A DNA stretch of 64,000 nt from Dysidea avara (GCF_963678975.1 NC_089278.1:7963479-8027478); one strand, 5' to 3'; shown: positions 37,350-50,000, counted from the stretch's first letter. Notes: generated from the sequence alone by a model not told the origin. Numbers and translations are program-made.

Positions 37350-40300
37350 TCTGTAGGGAGTTCAGCTGCGAACAGTTAATCTTATAGACAGTTCAGCAAG
37401 AAGCAAGTCACCCTATAGAGAGTTCAGCTACAAATATATCGCTGTAGTGATTCAGAAGAATCAGAACACTTTTACAAGCCACACTGAAGAGAATTCAGCT
37501 ATAAACAATTCATGCACCCTGTGGAGAGTTTGGCTACAGTCTCTAGAGGGTTCAGCTACAAACAAGTCACTGTGGAGAGAGTTCAGCTACAAAGAAACTA
37601 CCCTGTAGAGAGTTCATCTATACAAACAAGTTAACCTATAGAGACCAGCTGCAAACAAGTAACCCTGTAGAGATTCAGCTACAGACAAGTCACTTTATAG
37701 TTTATACAATGTTCAGCTACAAGTAAGTCACTCTGTAGAGAATTCAGCTACATACAAGTCACTCTGTAGAGAATTTTGCTACAAACAAGTCACAGTGTAG
37801 AGAGTTTAGCAACCAAAAAACCACCTGTAAAGAGTTCAGCTATACAAACAAGTTACTCTGTAGGGAAATCAGCTAGAAACAAGAGAGAGCTCAGTTAGAA
37901 GAAGTTGCCCTGTAGAGATCTCAGCTGCAAAGAAACCCTGTAGAGAGATCAACTACAAATAAATCACCCTGCAGAGCGTTCAGCTATAAACAAATCACCC
38001 TGTAGAAAGTTAGGTACAAACAAATCACCCTATATAGAGTTCAGCTACAAAAAAAAGTCACTCTGTAGAGAGTTCAGCTACAAAGAAACCATCCTGTAGA
38101 GAGTTCAGCTACAAGCAAGTTACCCTACAGTGAAATCAGTTTGAAACAAGAGATTTCAGCTACCAACAAATCACCCTGTAGAGAGTTCAGCTATGAACAT
38201 ATCACCCTGTAGAGAGTTCAGCTATACAAGTCACCCTGTAGAGAGATCAGCTAGAAGAAGTCACTGTCTAGAGAGATCAGCTAGAAGCAAGTCACCTTGT
38301 AGAGAGTTCAGCTACAAAGAAACCATCCTGTAGAGAGTTCAGCTACAAACAAATCACCCTGTAGAGAGTTCAGCTGCAAACAAATCACCCTGTAGAGAGT
38401 TCAGCTACAAACACATCACCCTGTAGAGAGTTCAGCTACAAACAAATCAACCTGTAGAGAGATCAGCTAGAAACTAGACACAATATAGGGAATTCGGTTA
38501 CAAGCAAATCACCCTGTAGAGAGTTCAGCTACAAACACATCACCCTGTAGAGAGATCAGCTACAAACAAATTACCTTGCAGTGAGTTCAGCTACAAACAA
38601 ATTACCCTGTAGAGAGATCAGCTACAAACAAATTACCCTGTAGAGAGATCAGCTACAAACAAAACACCTTATAGAGACTTCAATTACAAACAAATCAACC
38701 TGTAGAGATTTCAGTTACAAATCACCCACTGTAGAGAGATCAGCTACAACCTAAATCACCCTGTAGAGAGATCAGCTACAAACAAATCACCCTGTAGAGA
38801 TTTTAGCTACAAAAAAAAATCATCTTGTAGAGAGATCAGCTAGAAACAAATCACTGTGTAGAGAGTTCAGCTACAAAAAAAATCACCCTGTAGAGAGATC
38901 AGCTAGAAACACATCACCCTGTAGAGAGTTCAGCTACAAACAAATCACCTTGTAGAGAGTTCAGCTGCAAACAAATTACCCTGTAGAGAAATCAGCTACA
39001 AACAAATCACCTGGTAGAGAGTTCACTTATAAACAAATCTACCCGTAGAAATATCAGTTACAAACAAATCACCCCCTGTAGAGAGATCAGATCACCCAGT
39101 AGAGAGTTCAGCTACAAACAAATCACCCTGTAGAAAGTTCAGGTATAAAAAAATCACCCTATAGATAGTTTTGATACAAACAAATCACCCTGTAGAGAGT
39201 TCAGCAAGATAAAAGTCACCCTGCAGAGACATCAGGTCACCCTATAGAGAGGTCAGCTAGAAGAAGTCACCTTGTAGAGAGTTCAGCAACAAAGAATCCA
39301 CTCTGTAGAGAGTTCAACTAGAAACTAGTTACCCTATACAGAGATCAGCTATTTATAGAAACAAGTCATCCTATAGAGAATTCAGCTACAAACAAATCAC
39401 CCTGTAGAGATTTCAGCTACAAACAGATCATTGTCCTGTAGATAGTTCAGCTATAGATACAAGTCACCCTATAGTAGGAGAAGTCACCTTGTAGAGAGAT
39501 CAGCTAGAAACAAGTCACCTTGTAGAGACCAGCTACAAAGAAACCATCCTGTAGAGAATTCAGCTACAAATAAATCACCCTGTAGAGAGTTCAGCTATGA
39601 ACAGATCACCCTGTAGAGAGTTCAGCTATACAAGTCACCCTGTAGAGAGATCAGCTAGAAGAAGTCACCGTCTAGAGAGATCAGCTAGAAGCAAGTCACC
39701 TTGTAGAGAGCTCAGCTACAAAGAAACCATCCTGTAGAGAGTTCAACTACAAACAAATCACCTTGCATAGAGTTCAGCTGCAAATAAATTACCCTGTAGA
39801 GAGTTCAGCTAGAAACAAGTCACCCTGTAGAGAGTTCAGCTAGAAGAAATTACCTTGTAGAGAGTTCAGCTACAAAGAAACCACCATGTAGAAAGTTCAG
39901 CTGCAAACAAATCACCCAGTAGAAAGTTCAGCTATGAACAGATCACCCTGTTGAGAGTTCAGTTAGAAACAAGTCATCCTGTAGAGAGATCACTTAGAAG
40001 TATCACCTTGTAGAGAGCTCAGCTACAAACAAATCACCTGTAGAGAGTTCAGCTAGAAACAAATCACCCTGTAGAGAGATCAGCTAGAAGAAGTCACCTT
40101 GTAGAGAGTTCAGCTATAAAGAAACCACCATGTAGAGAATTCAGCTGCAAACAAATACCCTGTAGAGAACTCAGCTACAAATAAATCGCCCTGTAGAAAG
40201 ATCAGCTAGAAGAAGTTACCTTGTAGGGAATCACCCTGTAGAGAGTTCAGCTACAAAGAAATCATGATGTAGAGAGTTCAGCTGCAAACAAATCATCCTG

Positions 40301-40720
40301 TAGAGAGTTCAGCTATGAAAAGATCACCCTGTAGAGAGTTCAGCTAGAAGAAGTCACCTTTTAGATAGTTCAGCTACAAAGCAACCACCATGTAGAGAGT
40401 TCAGCTGCAAACACATCACCCTGTAGAGAATTCAGCTACAAACAAATCACCCTGTAGAGAGACCAGCTAGAAACAAGTCACCCTGTAGACAGATCAGCTA
40501 GAAGAAGTTACCTTGTAGAGAGTTCAGCTGCAAACAAATCACCCAGTATAGAGAATTCAACTACAAACAGATAACCCTGCAGAGAGTTCAGCTAGAGTCA
40601 AGTCACCCTGTAGAGAGAATCCTGTAAAGAGTTCATCTACGTACAAGCAGATCACCCTGTAGAAAGTTCAGCTGCATTTCAAGCCACCCAGTAGAAAGAT
40701 CAGCTGTAAATTATCCTGTG
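37350..40720 (+). repeat. Minisatellite array C (longest, ~3.4 kb)
   Basis: Same 30-31 bp unit family as array A. The left edge (to about 37900) is degenerate. The middle (38150-39000) is the most regular, with long runs of the caaacaaatcaccctgtaga flavour. The right part alternates flavours. It ends with gggggattaattgacatg, as array F ends with ggaataattggcatg. Confidence 0.95.
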
Positions 40721-40779
40721 GGGGATTAATTGACATGTAATAAATATATGCAAGAGTTCATAATATAATGAACTCTTGA

Positions 40780-41431
40780 TATGTGACTGGATCTACGAAA
40801 ACCATTCTTATCGCCCAAGACAGGAAGTTTGATTTTTTCACACAAACACAAAGCTTAATGAATGCACTATCAAGTTTCACTGCCACAGTTGACCAGAGTA
40901 AAGTGGTCTGCTTTTGCTGGCTGCTTTTCTAGAGCACAGTGGCGAGCCGTACGAGTGGTCTGGGGTCTTGATGGAGCCCTGGCCGACCAGGAGATGGCTG
41001 TGTGTGGCTGTGTGTGGCTGTACAGCTCTGTGGTGTTGGACAATGACCTGTGCTGTAAATTTCCTTTCATTTTAGCCAGTTCTGAGCCCTGAATGGCCTA
41101 TAACTTGGCCTAATTCATCCCAGCACGTCTCTTTTCAATTTTAGAACACCATCTTGCCCGCCTTCCAGGGCCCCCGCCTCCCACCCTTCTGGAGCTCGCC
41201 TGATACAGACAACCTCGGTTTAAAAACTATCTAAAATGGCGGGAAACTTAGCTGTTGACTACTTCTCCAGTGGATGATCAGGAAGGTAAGAAATTGTTGT
41301 AAAACGTGTGAAAATTTGGTATGCGTAGCTACCACCATTGGCCAGCTACAACACACAGAATATTTAAAACCGACGTTTCTCGATACTTTTAAATGGGCGA
41401 TAAGAACGGTTTTCCCAGAGACAGTCACATA
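40780..41431. mobile_element. Long TATGTGACTGG-type element inserted in the tail of copy C
   Basis: The left end tatgtgactggatctacgaa, aaccattcttatcgc is matched inverted by gcgataagaacggttttccc, agagacagtcacata at the right. Length is about 650 bp, like the relative at 62781-63434. The composite-element tail breaks off before it and resumes directly after it (atgcattatatatataattt), so it is a nested insertion. Short ORFs within it show no domain. Confidence 0.78.
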
Positions 41432-41599
41432 TATGCATTATATATATAATTTGTACATTTACTGATAAAATCTAAAGTATTTATAAAATCTGCTTCATCT
41501 TTTTCTTTTTCCTGTGGTAAAGAAAAATATATAGGTTAAAAAGCCCCAAAGCTGGTCATAGGCCGGCTTTGGGGTATACAAATACAAAAAGAAGTGATA
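41432..41599 (+). mobile_element. Tail of composite element copy C
   Basis: Resumes after the nested element with tatataatttgtacatttac, then the polypurine stretch and cccaaagctggtcataggcc, as in copy A. Confidence 0.75.
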
Positions 41600-41920
41600 T
41601 CTAATCAAAAACAGCCAAGCTGTAAAAAAAGTGTGGCCCCTAAAAAGGCCATGGTGAAAAAAGATGTGAAATCCAAGGTGGCGGCCAAGAAATGGCTGTG
41701 ATGGTAGGTTAATGGTAAAAATTTTAATAACAACAATTGAGGTGAATTTGGTGCCGCTTGGTCTTGGCACAAAATTTACCTGAATTGTCGTTATTAAAAT
41801 TTTTACCATTAACCTACCATCACAGCCATTTCTTGGCCGCCACCTTGGATTTCACATCTTTTTTCACCATGGCCTTTTTAGGGGCCGCACTTTTTTTTAC
41901 AGCTTGGCTGTTTTTGATTA
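41600..41920. mobile_element. Terminal palindrome of composite element copy C
   Basis: Foldback of about 320 bp; arms tctaatcaaaaacagccaag and cttggctgtttttgatta. It abuts, with two bases between, the TCAAGACAC start of the next composite copy, forming a head-to-tail pair. Confidence 0.88.
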
Positions 41921-41922
41921 CA

Positions 41923-42770
41923 TCAAGACACACGGTAGTGTGTTGTGCGGCCCAAGAAGCCGGCGCGCAACCCCGTGAGTATATTGACAGGAAGAAAGAA
42001 AACGCAATTTTCGCACCTCCGTAGCTCTGTGCTGCCTTGATGAAACAACACGAATTTTTCTGTGGACACTCCCTCCACCTTCAGCACTCCACATTCCAAA
42101 TTTGAGCGAAATCGCTTCAAGCGTTCCCGAGATATGCGACTTCAAAAATTGGCTTAGTTTCTTCGTTTTTTTTTTCTTCTTATTTTTCTTCCTCTTTTTG
42201 CACACTTACAAAAACTGCTATAAAACGCGTACGCCTTATCCGATCGCCTTGAAATTTGGCACACAGAAGGGGGGTATAAAGGCGCATCTCTGTACCAACT
42301 TTGGCTGGAATACGATAAACAGACAAAGAGTTATGAGCGATTATTCACGAAAAATAACACCAATATGTTGTCACGCCTACAGGGTAAACCGCATATGGGA
42401 AGAAGCTGAAAATCGGTGGGTGAATAGGTTAACTATTGAACCTCAAACCTTTTGTGGTTTGAAAGAAATCGAGCTAAAAACCAGGAAGATATAACGAAAA
42501 AACCAACAGTGTGTAACAATTACGCAATCGAGATTAGCTAATAAAAAACGACTGCTTGCCACGCCTACCAGGTAAACCGCTTGGAGTAATGCTTTGAAAA
42601 TCGCTGCACAGATGGAGTTATCATCTTAGAAAGGCTCTTCAATGGTGTAGAAGAATCAGACTTAAAGCCACGGAGTTATAACACGAAATCCAACTTGGTG
42701 TAGCAAGTGCGAGATCGAGATACTCTAATAGAGCAGTCATCCTAATAGAGCAGTCACTCTGAACAGAATT
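41923..42770 (+). mobile_element. 5' part of composite element copy D
   Basis: Starts TCAAGACACACGGTAGTGTG, a 7 bp-arm terminal hairpin (GACACAC/GTGTGTC-like; here the second arm reads gtgtgtt). It continues with ggcccaagaagccggcgcgc, tgagtatattgacaggaaga, a T/C-rich block, and two related modules each containing acgcctac(a/c)(a)gg(g)taaaccgc. It ends at the doubled actctaatagagcagtca motif, after which the array begins. The 130-codon frame at 42102-42494 is not conserved in the other copies. Confidence 0.8.
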
Positions 42771-45600
42771 CAAAAGATCAGTTAGAAATAAGTAACCTGT
42801 AGAGAGATCAGCTACAAACAAATCACCCTGTAGAGAGTTCAGCTACAAACAATTCACCCTGTTCAGACATCAGTTAGAAGAAGTTTTCTTGTAGAGAGTT
42901 TAGTTACAAACAAATCACCCTGTTGAAAGATCAGCTAGAAGATGTCACCTTGTAGATAGTTCAGTTACAAAGAAACCACCATGTAGAGAATTCAGCTACA
43001 AACTAGTGACCCTGTAGATACATCAGCTAGAAGAAGTTACCTTGTAGAGAGTTCAGCTACAAAGAAACCATTCTGTAAAGAGCTCAGCTGCAAACAAATC
43101 ACCTATACAGAATTCAGGTACAAACAAATCACCCTGTAGAGAGATCAGCTAGAAGAAGTTACGTTGTAGATAGTTCAGCTACAAACAAATCATCCTGTAG
43201 AGAGATCAGTTAGAAGAAGTTACTTTGTAGATCGTTCAGCTACAAACAATTCACCCTGTAAAGAGATCAGCTAGAAGAAGTTACCTTGTAGAGAGTTCAG
43301 CTACAAAGAAACCATCATGTAGAGAATTCAGCCGCAAACAAATCACGTGTAGAGAGTTCAGCTACAAACAAATCTCCCTGTAGAGAGATCAGCTAGAAGA
43401 AGTTTCCTTGTAGAGAGTTCTGCTACAAACAAATCACCCTGTAGAAAGATCAGCTAGAAGAAATCATCTTGTAGAGAGTTCAGCTTCAAAGAAACAATCA
43501 TGTGAGAGTTCAGCTACAAACAAATTGTCCTGTAAAGAGATCAGCTAGAAGAAGTTACCTTGTAGAGAGTTCAGCTACAAAGAAACCATCATGTAGAGAG
43601 TTCAGCTACAAACAAATCACCCTGTAGAAAGATCAGCTATAGAAGAAATCACCTTGTAGAGAGTTCAGCTACAAAGAAACCATCATGTATAGAGTTCAGC
43701 TACAAACAAATCACCCTGTAGAAAGATCAGTTATAGAAGAAATCACCTTGTAGAGAGTTCAGCTACAAAGAAACCATCATGTAGAGAGTTCAGCTACAAA
43801 CAAATCGTCCTGTAGAAAGATCAGCTAGAAGAAATTACCTTGTAGAGAGTTCAGCTACAAAGAAACCATCATGTAGAGAGTTCAGCTGCAAACAAATCAC
43901 CTGTAGAGAGTTAAGCTACAAACAAATCTCCCTGTAGAGAGATCAGCTAGAAGAAGTCACCTTGCAGAGAGTTCAGTTACAAAGAAAGCACCATGTAGAG
44001 AGTTCAGCTGCAAACAAATCATCTGTAGAGAGTTCAGCTAGAAGCAAGTCACCTTGTAGAGAGTTCAGCTAGAAGAAGTCACATTGTAGAGAGTTCAGCT
44101 ACAAAGAAACTACCATGTAGAGAGTTCAGCTGCAAACAAATCACCCTGTAGAGAACTCAACTACAAACAAATCGCCCTGTAGAAAGATTAGCTAGAAGAA
44201 GTTACCTTATAGGGAGTTCAGCTACGAACAGATCACCCTGTAGAGAGTTCAGCTACAAACAAATCACCCTGTAGAGAGTTCAGTTACAAAGAAACCACCA
44301 TATAGAGAGTTCAGCTGCAAAAAATTAAATCTCTCCGTAGAGAGTTCAGCTAGAAGAATTCACCTTGTAGAGAGTTCAGCTGCAAATAAATCACCCTGTA
44401 GAAAGTTCAGCTATGAACAGATCACCCTGTAGAGAGATCAGCTAGATACAAGTCACCCTGTAAAGAGTTCAGCTAGAAGAAATTACCTTGTAGAGAGTTC
44501 AGCTACAAAGAAACCACCATTTAGAGAGTTCAGCTGCAAACAAATCACCCAATAGAAAGTTCAGCTATGAACAGATCACCCTGTTGAGAGTTCAGTTAGA
44601 AACAAGGAATCCTGTAGAGAGATCACCTAGAAGTATCACCTTGTAGAGAGTTCAGCTACAAACAAATCACCTGTAAAGAGTTCAGCTACAAACAAATCAC
44701 CCTGTAGAGAGATCAGCTAGAAGAAGTCACCTTGTAGAGAGTTCAGCTATAAAGAAACCACCATGTAGAGAATTCAGCTGCAAACAAACACCCTGTAGAG
44801 AACTCAGCTACAAACAAATCGCCCTGTAGAAAGATCAGCTAGAAGAAGTTACCTTGTAGGGATTTCAGCTACAAACAAATCATCCTGTAGAGAGTTCAGC
44901 TACAAAGAAACCATTCTTTAAAGAGCTCAGCTGCAAATAAGCCACCTGTACAGAATTCAGCTACAAACAAATCACCCTGTAGAGAGATCAGCTAGAAGAA
45001 ATTACCTTGTAGATAGTTCAGCTACAAACAAATCACCCTGTAGAAAGATCAGTTAGAAGAAGTTACCTTGGAGAGAGTTCAGCTACAAAGAAACCATTTT
45101 GTAAAGAGCTCAGCTGCAAACAAATCACCTGTACAGAATTCAGCTATGAACAAATCACCCTGTAGAGAGATCAGCTATAAGAAGTTACCTTGTAGATAGT
45201 TCAGCTACAAACAAATCTCCCTGTAGAGAGATCAGCTAGAAGAAATTACCTTGTAGAGAGTTCAGCTACAAAGAAACCACCATGTAGAGAGTTCAGCTGC
45301 AAAGAAATCACCCTGTAGAAAATTCTGCCAGAAACAAATTGCCCTGTAGAAAGATCAGTTAGAAGAAGTTACCTTTTAGAGTGTTCAGCTACAAATAAAC
45401 CATTCTGTAAAGATCTCAGCTGCACACAAATCACCTGTACAGAATTCAGTTACAAACACATCACCCTGTAGAGAGATCAGCTAGAAGAAGTTACCTTGTA
45501 GATCATTCAGCTACAAATAATTCACCCTGTAGAGAGAGCAATTAGAAGAAGTCACCTTGTAGAGTGTTCAGTTACAAAGAAACCACCATGGAGATTTCTG
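42771..45600 (+). repeat. Minisatellite array D (~2.8 kb)
   Basis: 30-31 bp units of the same family, all three flavours present, with closing unit ccaccatggagatttctg identical to that of array A. Repeated multi-unit blocks are visible (for example catcatgtagagagttcagc with following units around 43560-43900). Confidence 0.95.
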
Positions 45601-45610
45601 TAATCAATAT

Positions 45611-45852
45611 AAGTGACCGGATTTGCGAAAAGGGGTCTTCCACACACATCCAATTCTGTAAACGTTGGAGACCATAACTCAGTGTTCAAGTAACATATTA
45701 ACCTGAAAATTTCACCATGTATTAAGCTATAGTGGTGCTCACCACTGTCGAAATTTCAAGGCAATAGCTCTTTACAATCTGAAGTTATCAATTGTCAAAG
45801 TTGGCAAATTGGATGTGTGTGGAAGACCCCTTTCGCAAATCCGGTCACATAT
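45611..45852. mobile_element. GTGACCGGATTTGC MITE inserted at the array D/tail junction
   Basis: gtgaccggatttgcgaaaag, gggtcttccacacacatcc at the left is matched inverted at the right by ggatgtgtgtggaagacccc, tttcgcaaatccggtcac. It is about 240 bp, non-coding, with perfect-looking ends, and is probably the youngest member of the family here. Confidence 0.9.
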
Positions 45853-45860
45853 GTATTATA

Positions 45861-46134
45861 CAAGTGGAACAAAAAATTAGGAATTTTCAATATGAGTAGG
45901 GATCAAAGTAATAAAAAGTACTGAAACAAGAGAGATTATCTACCACCTGAAGTCATGCTAGTACACACGTAATCGCTACTTCAGTTGCCAAGATTTAAGA
46001 TATAATGGCACTGAAGTAGGGATTACGTGTGTACTAGCATGACTTCAGGTGGTAGATAATCTCTCTTGTTTCAGTACTTTTTATTACTTTGATCCCTACT
46101 CATATTGAAAATTCTTAATTTTTTGTTCCACTTG
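45861..46134. repeat. 274 bp near-perfect palindrome
   Basis: Left arm from caagtggaacaaaaaattag to cacacgtaatcgctacttca; right arm from tgaagtagggattacgtgtg to ttttttgttccacttg. The arms are about 115 bp and match almost base for base around a short centre. It replaces the expected tail of composite copy D, which stops at tatgtattata. Confidence 0.92.
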
Positions 46135-46241
46135 TTTGTGTACTTTTTACAAACATTGCATGAATCTTATCTTTTATGTGCATGCAGTTTCTATTACACA
46201 GGACACTAAAGTTACTATTTCTTCAATGTCCATGGTTTGCC

Positions 46242-46425
46242 TACCACTGCCTGAGTACCCCAGACTGTCAACAGACCTGTTTTTGTATGGTTTAAGTACT
46301 CACAGTTTGGCCACACACGTACCACTGCCTGAGTACCCCAGACTGCTGACAGACCAGTTTTTGTGTGGTTTAAGTACTCAGTTTGGCTACATGTCTACCA
46401 CTGCCTGAGTACCATAGACCCCAGT
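46242..46425 (+). repeat. ~77 bp direct repeat, two and a half copies
   Basis: Units start taccactgcctgagtacccc at 46242, 46320 and 46396 (spacing 78 and 76). The first two are in frame within an open stretch that reads PLPEYPRLSTDLFLYGLSTH twice with small changes. No known domain is recognised, and coding is doubtful. Confidence 0.7.
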
Positions 46426-46564
46426 TTAGCAAAAGCACTAAACAATGACAGAGTATATGTGATGGAGCTATTATACACTGCATACAATGTAAGCACTGCA
46501 ATACAACCATACTACCTCCTCCGTATAGCAGTGACCACTTCAAAGTGGTTTCCTGTATAATAAA

Positions 46565-46892
46565 TCTAATCCAAAACAGCCAAGCTGTAAAAAAAGAGTG
46601 CGGCCCTGAGAAAGGCTATGGTGAAAAAAGATGTGAAATCCAAGGTGGCGGCCAAGAAATGGCTGTGATGGTAGGTTAATGGTAAAAATTTTAATAACGA
46701 CAATTCAGGTGAATTTTGTGCCAATTGACCAAGCGGCACCAAATTCACCTGAATTGTTGTTATTAAAATTTTTACCATTAACCTACCATCACAGCCATTT
46801 CTTGGCCGCCACCTTGGATTTCACATCTTTTTTCACCATAGCCTTTCTCAGGGCCGCACTCTTTTTTTACAGCTTGGCTGTTTTGGATTAGA
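46565..46892. mobile_element. Terminal palindrome of composite element copy E
   Basis: 328 bp foldback starting TCTAATCCAAAACAGCC and ending GGCTGTTTTGGATTAGA. The arms are so alike that both strands give the same short translation (MVKILITTIQVN...). It is the 3' end of a complete minus-strand copy, 46565-51000. Confidence 0.92.
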
Positions 46893-47000
46893 TTTCACTT
46901 CTTTTTGTATTTGTATACCCCAAAGCCGGATATGGCCGGCTTTAGGGCTTTTTAACCTGTCATTTTTTCTTTACTACAGGAAGAAGAAAAGATGAAACAG
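46893..47000 (-). mobile_element. Tail of composite element copy E
   Basis: tcacttctttttgtatttgt, accccaaagccgg, then actacaggaagaagaaaaga; a short version of the tail between palindrome and array. Confidence 0.75.
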
Positions 47001-50000
47001 GGTGATTTCTTTGTAGCTGACCTCTCTGCAAGGTGACCCTTCTAGCTGATCTCTCTACCGGATGACTTGTTTGTAGCTGAACTCTCTACAGGGTGGTTTG
47101 TTTGTAGCTGAACTCTCTACAAGGTAACTTCTTCTAGCTGATCTTTCTACAGGGTGATTTGTTTGTAGCTGAATTCTCTACAGGGCGATTTGTTTGCAGC
47201 TAAACTGCTGAACTCTCTACAATGTAACTTCTTCTAGCTGAACTCTCTACGGGCGGCTTATTTCTAGCTGATCTCTCTACAGGGTGACTTGTTTCTAGCT
47301 AAACTCTCTACAGGGTGATTTGTTTGTAGCTGAACTCTCTACAAGGTAACTTCTTCTAGCTGATCTTTCTACAGGGTGATTTGTTTGTAGCTGAATTCTC
47401 TACGAGGCAATTTGTTTGCAGCTGAACTCTCTACATGGTAGTTTCTTTGTAGCTGAACTCTCTACAATGTGACTTCTTCTAGCTGAACTCTCTACAGGGT
47501 GACTTGTTTCTAGCTGATCTCTCTACAGTGTAACTTGTTTCTAGCTGAACTCTCTACAGGGTGATTTGTTTGTAGCTGAATTCTCTACAAGGTAACTTCT
47601 TCTAGCTGATCTTTCTACAGGGTGATTTGTTTGTAGCTGAATTCTCTACAGGGCAATTTGTTTGCAGCTGAACTCTCTACATGGTAGTTTCTTTGTAGCT
47701 GAACTCTCTACAATGTAACTTGAACTCTCTACAGGGTGACTTGTTTGTAGTTGAACCCTCTACAGGGTGATTTGTTTGTAGCTGAACTCTCTACAAGGTA
47801 ACTTCTCCTAGCTGATCTTTCTACAGGATGATTTGTTTGTCTCTACAGGGCAATTTGTTTGCAGCTGAACTCTGTACATGTTAGTTTCTTTGTAGCTGAA
47901 CTCTCTACAACGTAATTTCTTCTAGCTGAACTCTCTACAGGGTGACTTGTTTCTAACTGAACTCTCTACAGGGTGATTTGTTTGTAGCTGAACTCTCTAC
48001 AAGGTAACTTCTTCTAGCTGATCTTTCTACAGGGTGATTTGTTTGTAGCTGAATTCTCTACAGGGCAATTTGTTTGCAGCTGAACTCTCTACATGGTAGT
48101 TTCTTTGTAGCTGAACTCTCTACAACGTAATTTCTTCTAGCTGAACTCTCTACAGGGTGACTTGTTTCTAACTAAAGTCTCTACAGGGTGATTTGTTTGT
48201 AGCTGAATTCTCTACAAGGTAACTTCTTCTAGCTGATCTTTCTACAGGGTGATTTGTTTGTAGCTAAATTCTCTACAGGGCAATTTGTTTGCAGCTGAAC
48301 TCTGTACATGGTAGTTTCTTTGTAGCTGAACTCTCTACAATGTAACTTCTTCTAGCTGAACTCTCTACAGGGTGACTTGTTTCTAGCTGATCTCTCTACA
48401 GGCCTAGGGTGACTTGTTTCTAGCTGAACTCTCTACAGGGTGATTTGTTTGTAGCTGAACTCTCTACAAGGTAACTTCTTCTAGCTGATCTTTCTACAAG
48501 GTGATTTGTCTGTAGCTGAATTCTCTACAGGGAAATTTGTTTGCTGCTGAACTCTCTACATGGTAGTTTCTTTGTAGCTGAACTCTCTACAAGGTAACTT
48601 CTTCTAGCTGAACTCTCTACAGGGTGACTTGTTTCTAGCTGAACTCTCTACAGGGTGATTTGTTTGTAGCTGAACTCTCTACATGGTAACTTCTTCTAGC
48701 TGAACTTTCTACAGGGTGATTTGTTTGTAGCTGAATTGTCTACAGGACAATTTGTTTGCAGTTGAACTCTGTACATGGTAGTTTCTTTGTAGCTGAACTC
48801 TCTATAATGTAACTTCTTCTAGCTGAACTCTCTACAGGGTGACTTGTTTGTAGCTGAACCCTCTACAGGGTGATTTGTTTGCTGCTAAACTCTATACAAG
48901 GTAACTTCTTCTAGCTGATCTTTCTACAAGTTGATTTGTCTGTAGCTGAATTCTCTACAGGGCAATTTGTTTGCAGTTGAACTCTGTACATGGTAGTTTC
49001 TTTGTAGCTGAACTCTCTACAATGTAACTTCTTCTAGCTGATCTCTCTACAGGGTGACTTGTTTCTAGCTGAACTCTCTACAGGGTGATTTGTTAGTAGC
49101 TGAACTCTCTACAAGGTAACTTCTTCTAGCTGATCTTTCTACAAGTTGATTTGTCTGTAGCTGAATTCTCTACAGGGAAATTTGTTTGCTGCTGAACTCT
49201 GTACATGGTAGTTTCTTTGTAGCTGAACTTTCTACAATGTAACTTCTTCTAGCTGAACTCTCTACAGGATGACTTGTTTGTAGCTGAACTCTCTACAGGG
49301 TGATTTGTTTGTAGCTGAACTCTCTACAAGGTAACTTCTTCTAGCTGATCTTTCGACAGGGTGATTTGTTTATAGCTGAATTCTCTACAGGGCAATTTGT
49401 TTGCAGTTGAACTCTGTACATGGTAGTTTCTTTGTAGCTAAACTCTCTACAATGTAACTTCTTCTAGCTGAACTCTCTACAGGGTGACTTGTTTCTAGCT
49501 GATCTCTCTACAATGTAACTTCTTCTAGCTGAACTCTCTAGAGGGTGACTTGTTTGTAGCTGAACCCTCTACAGGGTGATTTGTTTGCAGCTGAACTCTC
49601 TACATGGTAGTTTCTTTGTAACCGAACTCTCTACAATGTAACTTCTTCTAGCTGAACTCTCTACAGGATGACTTGTTTCTAGCTGATCTCTGTACAGGGT
49701 GACTTGTTCCTAGCTGAACTCTCTACAGGGTGATTTGTTTGTAGCTGAACTCTCTACAAAGTGACTTCTTCTAGCTGATCTATCTACAGGATGACTTGTT
49801 TCTAACTGAACTCTCTACAGTGTGATCTGTTCATAGCGGAACTTTCTACTGGGTGATTTGTTTGCAGCTAAACTCTTTGCATGATTGTTTCTTTGTAACT
49901 GAACTCTCTACAAGGTAACTTCTTCTTGCTGATCTCTCTACAGGGCAATTTGTTTGTAGCTGAATTCTCTACAGGGTGATTTATTTGAGCTGAACTCTCT

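Noticed and set aside
37350..40720. CRISPR-like regular array
   Set aside because: Units are contiguous variants of one 30-31 bp sequence with no unique spacers, and the DNA is plainly eukaryotic.
40862..41092. ORFs within the element at 40780-41431
   Set aside because: The element is a short inverted-repeat unit; neither frame shows a transposase motif and the related element at 62781-63434 does not share the frame.
46566..46891. ORFs reading MVKILITTIQVN and variants on both strands
   Set aside because: They come from the two arms of the foldback; frames are not preserved in the other copies.
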